A stretch of 7,120 nucleotides of DNA from Hyphomicrobiales bacterium (lineage in GTDB: Bacteria > Pseudomonadota > Alphaproteobacteria > Rhizobiales > JAJFHB01), in NCBI GenBank assembly GCA_021775795.1, contig JAJFHB010000558.1, forward strand, positions 1 to 7,120, in the 5' to 3' direction. A program made the position numbers and the translations under genes. Below are positions 1-5,301 of the stretch, in pieces. Below the pieces are notes generated by a model. That model was given only the letters and a program-made list of their open reading frames with translations. It was not told where the DNA came from and did not search any database. Numbering within the stretch: position 1 is the first letter of the stretch; every line of letters begins with the position of its first letter.

Positions 1-3
1 TTT

Positions 4-80
4 TGGTCGGAGTGGCAGGATTTGAACCTGCGACCCCCTCGTCCCGAACGAGGTGCGCTACCAGGCTGCGCTACACTCCG
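4..80 (-). tRNA. tRNA-Pro, anticodon CGG
   Basis: Read on the minus strand, a complete cloverleaf is visible. The acceptor CGGAGTG starts at 80 and pairs with CACTCCG at 14-8. The discriminator is A (7) and the 3' CCA is encoded (6-4). The anticodon loop reads TTCGGGA, giving anticodon CGG, which decodes CCG proline codons. The T loop TTCAAAT sits in its usual place. A CGG anticodon and a C at the 5' end are typical of bacterial proline tRNAs. A promoter candidate lies just upstream at 100-128. Confidence 0.97.
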
Positions 81-99
81 GCCTGTCAAGTCGTGGCGG

Positions 100-128
100 G
101 TTATAGTCTTTGCGAGGCGCAACTGCAA
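100..128 (-). promoter_or_regulatory. Candidate promoter of tRNA-Pro
   Basis: On the minus strand, TTGCAG (128-123) and TATAAC (105-100) are separated by exactly 17 bp. The -10 box matches the sigma-70 consensus at five of six bases; the -35 box keeps only the TTG. Initiation would fall near 93, giving a 5' leader of about 13 nt before the tRNA. The position fits a tRNA promoter, but this is a motif call only. Confidence 0.5.
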
Positions 129-166
129 GCCCGTGAAATTGATGCTCACAGAGCAGCTTTCCAGCG

Positions 167-195
167 TTGCGTCCGCATCTGCAAATCGCTATGTT
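167..195 (+). promoter_or_regulatory. Candidate promoter of tRNA-Gln
   Basis: TTGCGT (167-172) and TATGTT (190-195) are separated by 17 bp. Initiation would fall near 202, about 28 nt before the tRNA-Gln 5' end. Both boxes are only partial matches to the consensus. It faces away from the tRNA-Pro promoter. Because only 14 bp separate the tRNA 3' end from the next start codon, this promoter may also feed the SDR gene. Confidence 0.42.
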
Positions 196-230
196 GGCGC
201 CCGTGCGGTGGCCAGGTGCCGCCGACCGGA

Positions 231-306
231 TGGGGCGTGGCCAAGCGGTTAAGGCGCTGGTTTTTGGTACCGGTATTCGTAGGTTCGAATCCTACCGCCC
301 CAGCCA
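231..306 (+). tRNA. tRNA-Gln, anticodon TTG
   Basis: The acceptor TGGGGCG (231-237) pairs fully with CGCCCCA (296-302), followed by discriminator G303 and an encoded CCA (304-306). The anticodon stem is CTGGT/ACCGG with one G-T pair, and the loop TTTTGGT (262-268) gives anticodon TTG at 264-266, which reads glutamine CAA. The T arm GTAGG-TTCGAAT-CCTAC is perfect. The TGGGGCG/TTG combination is the standard bacterial tRNA-Gln. No T-rich terminator hairpin is visible after the CCA end. Confidence 0.97.
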
Positions 307-320
307 ACCCCTTAAGCAAC

Positions 321-1133
321 ATGAAGCGATCTGGCATGGGAAACAGCGACGATCCCGTAGCACCCGGAGGGTGGAAAGTCAGTTCACCCCTTGCCGGCTG
401 GAACCGCAAAAGCACTAATGACAGTGCTTCGGATGAGGAAGCTGTTCCAGCTCCTGCCGATTATACGTTTGCGGGCAAAGTTGCCATCGTTACAGGCGGC
501 TCTAACGGTATCGGCCGGGCGGTTTGCGAAGCTTTGAAACAGGCCGGTGCGGACGTCGACGTCTGGGACCTTGACGTGCCGGCATTTGAAGGCGTTGCCT
601 ACGCCGCCGTTGACGTGACCGATGCACAATCGGTCAAAGCCGCGGCAGCCGGGTTGGTGGAGCGTTTCGGGCGTATCGATATTCTCATCAATAATGCCGG
701 CTATGCCGGGTCCTCCGCATCGCTCGACGATTTTGATCCAGCTGAATGGCGCCGCATTGTCGAGGTCAATCTGACCGGTGTTTTCGAGGTTTGCCGCCGC
801 GTCATTCCGCAGATGCGCCGCCGCAATGAGGGCCGCATCGTCAACATTGCAGCACACGCTGGTCGGGACGGAACGCCCAATGCGTCCGCCTATTCCGCCG
901 CCAAGGCAGGCGTCATCGCGCTCACCCAGTCGCTTTCCAAGGAACTGGTCGAGACCGGCATCATGGTCAATTGTGTCGCGCCGAAGAATACATCAGACAA
1001 CACAGAAGCATCATCGATTGCCGAAGAGATGGCGGATGTGGTGGGGACGATCCTTTGGCTCAGCTCGGACAATTGCGCCATGAGCATGGGCACCGTGGTC
1101 GATATTGCTCATCCGGCGGATGATGCGGTCTGA
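321..1133 (+). CDS. Atypical short-chain dehydrogenase/reductase, possibly catalytically impaired
   Basis: This encodes a 270-residue classical-SDR-fold protein. The Rossmann glycine motif TGGSNGIG is at residues 58-65, NNAG at 124-127, the structural Asn of the tetrad is N150 (VNLTG), and the YxxxK pair is Y191/K195. The residue 13 before the tyrosine, normally the catalytic serine, is Ala178 (NIAAHAG). After VNCVAP the usual G is a lysine, and the substrate-binding stretch before the last helix (AEEMADVV) looks about 20-30 residues shorter than in relatives. The C-terminus DIAHPADDAV lacks the usual DGG-type ending. The overall sequence resembles FabG-like or sugar/hydroxyacid dehydrogenases, but no substrate can be named. 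An N-terminal extension of about 45 residues is polar and proline-rich. Starts ATG 321 and ATG 336 are both in frame and neither has a good Shine-Dalgarno sequence. The open frame continues upstream through both tRNAs, which is not coding. Confidence 0.82.
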   Translation: MKRSGMGNSDDPVAPGGWKVSSPLAGWNRKSTNDSASDEEAVPAPADYTFAGKVAIVTGGSNGIGRAVCEALKQAGADVDVWDLDVPAFEGVAYAAVDVTDAQSVKAAAAGLVERFGRIDILINNAGYAGSSASLDDFDPAEWRRIVEVNLTGVFEVCRRVIPQMRRRNEGRIVNIAAHAGRDGTPNASAYSAAKAGVIALTQSLSKELVETGIMVNCVAPKNTSDNTEASSIAEEMADVVGTILWLSSDNCAMSMGTVVDIAHPADDAV

Positions 1134-1202
1134 AGCCCTTCAAGTTGATCTGAAAACCATCTAAGCTTGCGGGGCAACACAGCCGTCGGGGCTCACGTGA
1201 TT

Positions 1203-1206
1203 GGAG
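1203..1206 (+). promoter_or_regulatory. Ribosome binding site deciding the aminotransferase start
   Basis: GGAG lies 8 nt before ATG 1215. A longer reading from TTG 1167 is possible in frame, but that start has no comparable site, and homology to the family begins after residue 1 of the ATG form. Confidence 0.7.
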
Positions 1207-1214
1207 ATGTTGAT

Positions 1215-2144
1215 ATGTCTGATGCAGCCGTCAATGAACCGCACAACCTTTACGCCGAAGGTGCAGCCTACGTAGATGGCGATTATGTGCCGGTGGGCGA
1301 AGCACGCATTCCCCTGACAGATCTTGGATTTGTTCGCTCTGATGTCACCTACGATGTGGTGCATGTCTGGAACGGCAAGTTTTTTCGCCTCGACGACCAT
1401 CTCGATCGATTTGAGACCTCTTGCGAGAAAATGCGATTTTCGTTTGAACACACGCGCGACGATCTTGCCGCCATGCTGCATCAGCTTGTGGCGCTGACCG
1501 GGTTCACCGATTCTTATGTCAATATTTCCGCCTCACGCGGCTCATTTGCACCGGGATCGCGCGATCCGCTTTTGTGCCGGAACAAGATCTATGCCTTCGC
1601 AGTTCCCTTTGTCTGGATCACGCGGCAAGACGAGCAGGAAGAAGGGGTCGATGCGATCATCTCATCGACGCAGCGCATCCCAATGGCGTCCATGGACCAG
1701 ACCGTCAAGAATTACCATTGGGCCGATCTGACCAGTTCGATCATCGAAGCCAATGAGCGTGGTGCCCGGCTGCCCATCCTGCTGGATGAAAACGGCAATG
1801 TCACCGAAGGACCGGGCTTCAATGTTTTCGCCTATTGCAACGGCAAGCTCTATACGCCCGATACCGGTGTGCTGCATGGCATGACGCGGAGAACGGTGCT
1901 TGAACTTGCGGGCAAGCAGAATGTGGAAACGCTGGTGGAGCCGGTGCCGCTTGCAACCTTGAAGAATGCCGACGAAGTGTTTTTGAGTTCAACCGCGGGC
2001 GGCGTCATGCCGATCCGCTCCCTGGACGGTGAAACTTTTGGTGATGGCGCACCCGGGCCCTTTACGACCCGCATGCGGCAACTCTATTGGGAGGCACATG
2101 ATGATCCGGAATATGCCGAGCCGGTACGTTATGCGGCCGTTTAG
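1215..2144 (+). CDS. Class IV (fold type IV) PLP aminotransferase, (R)-amine transaminase-like
   Basis: This 309-residue protein would transfer an amino group between an amine or amino acid and a keto acid in the cytoplasm. Its N-terminal blocks ARIPLTDLGF, SDVTYDVVHVW and FFRLDDHLDRF closely match, from memory, fungal and bacterial (R)-selective amine transaminases, and less closely BCAT and D-amino-acid transaminases. The Schiff-base lysine is K165 (TVKNYHWAD). The Glu contacting the PLP ring nitrogen is E198 (TEGPGFNVF). A phosphate-binding STAGGVMPI segment follows. In the small-pocket strand the sequence is SYVNISASRG, with Y101 and N103 where Aspergillus-type enzymes carry Phe and Glu, so substrate preference may differ. 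Length is normal for the family. It lies 81 bp after the SDR and 35 bp before the asparaginase, suggesting co-transcription at least with the latter. An annotation as branched-chain aminotransferase would be less specific and is not excluded. Confidence 0.9.
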   Translation: MSDAAVNEPHNLYAEGAAYVDGDYVPVGEARIPLTDLGFVRSDVTYDVVHVWNGKFFRLDDHLDRFETSCEKMRFSFEHTRDDLAAMLHQLVALTGFTDSYVNISASRGSFAPGSRDPLLCRNKIYAFAVPFVWITRQDEQEEGVDAIISSTQRIPMASMDQTVKNYHWADLTSSIIEANERGARLPILLDENGNVTEGPGFNVFAYCNGKLYTPDTGVLHGMTRRTVLELAGKQNVETLVEPVPLATLKNADEVFLSSTAGGVMPIRSLDGETFGDGAPGPFTTRMRQLYWEAHDDPEYAEPVRYAAV

Positions 2145-2169
2145 CAGTTGCCGTCAAAGCTGCATCATC

Positions 2170-2175
2170 GGGAAA
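2170..2175 (+). promoter_or_regulatory. Ribosome binding site of the asparaginase gene
   Basis: GGGAAA is the only purine-rich stretch in the 35-bp gap and ends 4 nt before ATG 2180. It is a modest site but supports this start, since the family's conserved sequence begins almost at once. Confidence 0.5.
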
Positions 2176-2179
2176 CATC

Positions 2180-3178
2180 ATGAGTAATCCGCAACTGGTT
2201 GAAGTGACCCGTGGCGGAGTGGTGGAAAGCGTTCACACGGGCGCATTTGCCGTCGTCAAGGCGGACGGCATCGTGGTCAAACAGGCAGGCCGTATCGAGC
2301 AGGAAATCTATCCCCGCTCCGCCATCAAGGCATTCCAGGCATTGCCCATGGTTGCAGCCGGTGTTGTAGATGATCTGCGTTTCACGCCTGCCGAACTGGC
2401 GCTTGCCTGTTCCTCCCACGGCGGCGAACCTGAACATGTGTCTGCCGCAGCATCCATGCTGACCAAGGGCGGATTTGTGGAGAGCGATCTGGAGTGTGGC
2501 GCACACTGGCCGATGTTTGAGCGCGCCTCTCTTGAACTTGCGGGCGCCGGTGAAACCCCGTGTCAACTGCACAACAACTGTTCCGGCAAACACGCCGGCA
2601 TGCTGGCCTTTGCGCGGGCTTTGAAAACGGACCCACTCGGCTATATCAGGCGCGACCATCCGGTGCAGGAAAGCATCGCCCAGACCATGGGTCGCTTGTG
2701 CGAATTTGATGTGCCATCGGCTCATTGGGCCGTTGATGGCTGCTCGGTTCCAACATGGGCTGTGCCTTTGCAAAATGTGGCGCTTGGCTTTGCACGCTTT
2801 TGTACCAACGGCGTTCTCGAGGGAGACGAGGCAACGGCTGCAACAAAAATCCTGCAGGCGGTTTCAGCCCATCCCTACATGGTGGCAGGTGAGAAACGCT
2901 TTTGTACAGGGCTGATGAAACGGGTGCCGCGGGTCTTTGTCAAAACCGGCGCCGAAGGTGTTTACTGCGGCTGCGTCCCGCATCTGGGCCTTGGTGTTAC
3001 GGTCAAATGCGATGATGGAACCACCCGTGCGGCGGAGTGCATAATGGCCACCGTGCTTGCTGAACTTGATGGTTTTTCTGCCGATGAGCGAGATGTTTTT
3101 CGCCAGTTTGCGACGAGACCCGTCAAGAACCGCCGCGACATGGTTGTCGGTGAGATCAGGTCGACGGGAGCAATCTAA
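2180..3178 (+). CDS. L-asparaginase II family (ReAV-type, pfam06089)
   Basis: This 332-residue enzyme is predicted to hydrolyse L-asparagine to aspartate and ammonia. It belongs to the family of the Rhizobium etli inducible/constitutive asparaginases, unrelated to the E. coli AnsA/AnsB fold. Visible family blocks are EVTRGGVVES near the N-terminus, RSAIKAFQALP with Ser47 and Lys50, CSSHGGEPEH with Ser79, NNCSGKHAGM with Cys134 and Lys137, DGCSVPTWAVPL with Cys188, and VKTGAEGVY with Lys255. From memory of the ReAV structure these correspond to its two Ser-Lys pairs and its Cys-Lys-Cys zinc site, so every key residue appears present and the enzyme should be active. There is no signal peptide, so it should be cytoplasmic. 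It follows the aminotransferase by 35 bp; the pairing suggests use of amides and amines as nitrogen or carbon source. The gene symbol is left blank because naming varies within the family. Confidence 0.93.
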   Translation: MSNPQLVEVTRGGVVESVHTGAFAVVKADGIVVKQAGRIEQEIYPRSAIKAFQALPMVAAGVVDDLRFTPAELALACSSHGGEPEHVSAAASMLTKGGFVESDLECGAHWPMFERASLELAGAGETPCQLHNNCSGKHAGMLAFARALKTDPLGYIRRDHPVQESIAQTMGRLCEFDVPSAHWAVDGCSVPTWAVPLQNVALGFARFCTNGVLEGDEATAATKILQAVSAHPYMVAGEKRFCTGLMKRVPRVFVKTGAEGVYCGCVPHLGLGVTVKCDDGTTRAAECIMATVLAELDGFSADERDVFRQFATRPVKNRRDMVVGEIRSTGAI

Positions 3179-3226
3179 AGAGCCGGTTTACCGACTGCAT
3201 TGAATTTCCAAAAAATCACCCTGCGC

Positions 3227-3241
3227 CTAAAGGCCTGTTAA
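3227..3241 (+). promoter_or_regulatory. CtrA-like half-site pair upstream of the cyclase gene
   Basis: CTAA (3227-3230), 7 bp, then TTAA (3238-3241) matches the alphaproteobacterial CtrA site TTAA-N7-TTAA at seven of eight positions. A TATAGT -10-like box follows at 3253-3258, without a convincing -35 box. The site is 46 bp before the start codon. It is a motif match only, and such matches occur by chance. Confidence 0.22.
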
Positions 3242-3287
3242 GGGCTGCACGCTATAGTTGGGGGTGGGGCATAGAGATTTTCTGTGA

Positions 3288-4397
3288 ATGGCGTCTGATT
3301 TTCAGGCGCCATTGGCGTGGAGCTGTGTCATTTCCCATACGATCAACAAAGAACAGGCCAACCTGTACTGCCGCCGTGCCGTGCAATTGATCACAGACGC
3401 TGGTGTTCTGCCTGTGCCGCGAATGTTTCAGCTCTTCTTTGAGTATGCGGAAGGGGCAAATGAGCCCTTGAACGGGGCCATGGAAGTCCTGCTTCAAAAC
3501 ACTCCACAACCTGCACCCTCAGAACTGGAACTGTTGTTTGAGACCTATCTCAAAGACCCTGCCGACCAGAGAAACCTGGACGATATGGGGGAGAAGCTTG
3601 GAGACGAGGTTCGCACAGCACTTGATGTGGTTCGTGATGCGGCATCTTCCGCAGATAACTTCAGTCAATCAGTAAAGGCGGTCGAGGCGGGATTGGGTGA
3701 TGGCTCTGATGCAGGTGCTGTACAAAGAAGTGTACAGGAACTGACAAATGTCGCGAGGGAGATGAGCGCGCAAAGTGCGGAGATGAACTCCATCCTGTCT
3801 GACTCGGCCGAGCAGATTGAGTATCTCAAAGGCGCGCTTGATCAGGTCAGGCTTGAATCTCAGAAAGATTCATTGACCGGCCTTGCCAACAGAAAATGCT
3901 TTGACCGGACATTGTTCGACGAAATGGAAGAGGCGGCGGCCACAGGATGTCCCTTGTCCCTGTGCATGATTGATGTTGACCATTTCAAGCAGTTCAACGA
4001 CAGCCACGGCCACCGTGCCGGTGATGCTGCGCTGCGTATTGTCGCAAGCCTGTTCAAATACAATGTCCGCAATCAAGACCTTGTCGCCCGTTATGGCGGC
4101 GAGGAGTTTGCGTTGATCCTGCCGAATGCCGCCTTGGAGACGGCGTCACAGATTGCCGAGCGAATTGGCACGGCGCTCGCAAAAAAGGAGATTGTGCGCC
4201 GCGCCAACGGGGAGAAATTGGGTTGCATCACGGTCTCCACTGGCGTTGCCCTGTTGCGCAAGGACGATACGCTGGAGTCCTTCATAGAGCGCGCGGACAG
4301 GGCCCTGTACGAGGCAAAACGTACAGGCCGTAACAAAGTCGAGACGGAAGCCCCGCTGATTACTATAGAAAGCCGGGCCAACGATCGTGTCGCCTGA
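3288..4397 (+). CDS. GGDEF-domain diguanylate cyclase, soluble
   Basis: This 369-residue protein is predicted to make cyclic di-GMP from two GTP. The GGDEF domain runs from about residue 194 (DSLTGLANR) to about 355 (ADRALYEAKRTGRNKV). The active-site signature is GGEEF at 270-274, preceded by RY. The inhibitory I-site RxxD is present as RNQD at 261-264, exactly five residues before GGEEF, so product feedback inhibition is expected. No EAL domain is present. The N-terminal ~100 residues (YCRRAVQLITDAG, PRMFQLFFEYAEG) are predicted helical and resemble the N-terminal region of other soluble alphaproteobacterial cyclases. Residues ~100-190 are Ser/Gln/Glu-rich and probably a coiled-coil dimer linker. 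No transmembrane segment, PAS or receiver domain is seen, so the input signal is unknown. The ribosome site is weak (AGAG at 3273-3276). The 109-bp upstream gap suggests its own transcription unit. Confidence 0.93.
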   Translation: MASDFQAPLAWSCVISHTINKEQANLYCRRAVQLITDAGVLPVPRMFQLFFEYAEGANEPLNGAMEVLLQNTPQPAPSELELLFETYLKDPADQRNLDDMGEKLGDEVRTALDVVRDAASSADNFSQSVKAVEAGLGDGSDAGAVQRSVQELTNVAREMSAQSAEMNSILSDSAEQIEYLKGALDQVRLESQKDSLTGLANRKCFDRTLFDEMEEAAATGCPLSLCMIDVDHFKQFNDSHGHRAGDAALRIVASLFKYNVRNQDLVARYGGEEFALILPNAALETASQIAERIGTALAKKEIVRRANGEKLGCITVSTGVALLRKDDTLESFIERADRALYEAKRTGRNKVETEAPLITIESRANDRVA

Positions 4398-4404
4398 CTT
4401 TGTC

Positions 4405-4429
4405 GCTGGTCAGGAAGGTCCGGACCAGT
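4405..4429. terminator. Weak hairpin at the convergent gene ends
   Basis: CTGGTC (4406-4411) pairs with GACCAG (4423-4428), with a possible extra G-T pair outside and an 11-nt loop. The loop side also contains the perfect palindrome GGTCCGGACC (4417-4426), which could compete. It lies just after the cyclase stop and within the last codons of the DUF1326 gene. Neither side has a T tract, so it is at best a partial or bidirectional terminator. Confidence 0.25.
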
Positions 4430-5021
4430 CGATCTGGCAGATTTCTGCACTGCGTCCTTCAAAGTTCCAGACCCGGCCGAACGCCCGCACGCGCCCAAGG
4501 TTTGCCTGAGCAATGGTGATGTCCGGTCCCATCCAGTAACCGGTGTTGGTCACCACTACATCGCGTTCCGGATCCGGGCCGGCAATCGGCTCCACTTCAC
4601 CCTTGATCATCTTGCCAACGACGAGGCGGCGTTTCTTGCCTTCGGTCTCAAAGGTGATCGGCGCCCGCTCGGCAGCGAGAAACTCACTCACCAGCACGCT
4701 GAACAGGCCGGTCGTTCCGCTGGCCTTGCCCGAAAAAATACTCGTCAGACCGTCAAATGCGGCGTCTGAGGCGCGGTCGTCGATAAAGGCAGCCGCTTTC
4801 CAGTTGCCCCGTCCCATGGGGCCGGGGATATCGATCAAAAGCCCGACGTTGAGGCCACTGATATCTTCGTCGCCATGATGACCACTATCAATCCTGACGC
4901 CGGCCCAGGCCTGGCAGAAGCCTTCAGTTGGCGGATGCTGGCCCAAAGACGCAACGCACGGACAAAATACCGTACAATTACAATTCAGGATCAACTCACC
5001 CTTTATGTTCCACGCCGTCAT
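4410..5021 (-). CDS. DUF1326 family protein with N-terminal Cys-x-Cys motifs
   Basis: This 203-residue protein matches the DUF1326 pattern: a start of the MTAWNIKGEL type followed by LNCNCTVFCPC, with cysteines at residues 14, 16, 20 and 22, and a fifth at 36 (GFCQAW). Further family-like blocks are GLNVGLLIDIPGPMGRGNWKAAAFID, a GLTSIFSGKASG segment and a C-terminal GRVWNFEGRSAEICQIDW. The function is unknown; the paired cysteines suggest metal or thiol chemistry, which is inference. No signal peptide is seen. In other genomes I recall these genes beside DUF2182 membrane proteins; none is present here. ATG 5021 is chosen because family homology begins at once; a TTG at 5060 would add 13 unconserved residues. 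It converges on the cyclase gene with 12 bp between stops and appears to be transcribed alone. Confidence 0.87.
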   Translation of the reverse strand: MTAWNIKGELILNCNCTVFCPCVASLGQHPPTEGFCQAWAGVRIDSGHHGDEDISGLNVGLLIDIPGPMGRGNWKAAAFIDDRASDAAFDGLTSIFSGKASGTTGLFSVLVSEFLAAERAPITFETEGKKRRLVVGKMIKGEVEPIAGPDPERDVVVTNTGYWMGPDITIAQANLGRVRAFGRVWNFEGRSAEICQIDWSGPS

Positions 5022-5045
5022 GATCTTTGATGCTCTCTGTAAGGA

Positions 5046-5059
5046 TGCTCGAAGGAGCA
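5046..5059 (-). promoter_or_regulatory. Small hairpin in the DUF1326 leader
   Basis: On the minus strand TGCTC-CTTC-GAGCA can form a five-pair stem with a four-base loop, 24 nt before the start codon. It is short and may be chance. A purine stretch, AGAGAG, lies between it and the start codon and could serve as a weak ribosome site. Confidence 0.22.
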
Positions 5060-5074
5060 ATTAGTAGCAGGGTC

Positions 5075-5094
5075 GAAGTGTAGAAACACACTTC
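5075..5094. repeat. Inverted repeat GAAGTGT-N6-ACACTTC
   Basis: A perfect 7-bp inverted repeat with a 6-bp spacer is centred 63 bp upstream of the DUF1326 start. The 20-bp footprint is a normal operator size for a dimeric regulator; as RNA it would be a seven-pair hairpin. There is no T tract, so it is not a standard terminator. No second copy was noticed in the window. Confidence 0.4.
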
Positions 5095-5222
5095 TAGTTT
5101 GCGGGCAAGATCAAGATATCAACAACAACACTCAAATGTTTTCGATTATCGGCCTGAACGCCTGTCAGGAGGGATTAGGGCCGTTTCGCAAAACCCGACA
5201 CGGAACTGTCTTTGATCAGACA

Positions 5223-5270
5223 ATCCCGGCCGGCACTTCTGTTTTCTGTCGAATAGCGATCCGGGCCGGC
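5223..5270. repeat. Pair of 12-bp direct repeats, ATCCSGGCCGGC
   Basis: ATCCCGGCCGGC (5223-5234) and ATCCGGGCCGGC (5259-5270) differ at one base and start 36 bp apart. The inner GGCCGG also allows a six-pair stem between the copies. In a GC-rich genome this could be chance. Confidence 0.3.
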
Positions 5271-5301
5271 GATCATTTGAATGTCACCGGAGTGCGCTGA
5301 A

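Larger units (their letters stand above)
5022..5301. other. Gene-poor interval upstream of the DUF1326 gene
   Basis: I see no convincing gene in these 280 bp. The part nearest 5022 is the presumed leader of the DUF1326 gene and holds two short hairpins (5046-5059 and 5075-5094). A minus-strand reading of 33 codons from ATG 5276 to the stop at 5175 has no ribosome site and no recognisable similarity. A pair of GC-rich direct repeats lies at 5223-5234 and 5259-5270. No clear intrinsic terminator for the minus-strand ORF above it was found. Confidence 0.5.

Noticed and set aside
3..320. Upstream extension of the SDR reading frame, giving a 376-residue protein starting with a GVAGFEPATPSSRTRC-type sequence
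   Set aside because: That sequence is the translation of tRNA-Pro read from its opposite strand, a well-known false N-terminus; the frame also runs through tRNA-Gln. The coding start was placed at 321 (or 336).
1..320. tRNA genes as attachment sites of a genomic island
   Set aside because: No integrase, no repeated tRNA 3' end and no composition break was noticed; both tRNAs look intact and ordinary.
366..373. GGAGG followed by GTG at 371-373 as a possible SDR ribosome site and start
   Set aside because: The GTG is out of the SDR frame and too close to the purine stretch; no in-frame start codon follows at a suitable distance.
146..415. Minus-strand ORF of 89 residues containing VGFEPTNTGTKNQRLNRLATPHP
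   Set aside because: This is the antisense translation of tRNA-Gln, another common spurious protein in databases.
384..857. Minus-strand ORF of 157 residues opposite the SDR
   Set aside because: It lies wholly antisense to a recognisable SDR domain and has no family-like motifs; a shadow frame.
3183..3198. Possible terminator stem AGCCGGT/ACCGACT after the asparaginase
   Set aside because: The stem has a mismatch, almost no loop and no T tract on the plus strand; too weak to call.
5207..5222. TGTCT-N6-AGACA hairpin as a terminator for the small ORF
   Set aside because: Only five pairs and no T run on the minus strand.
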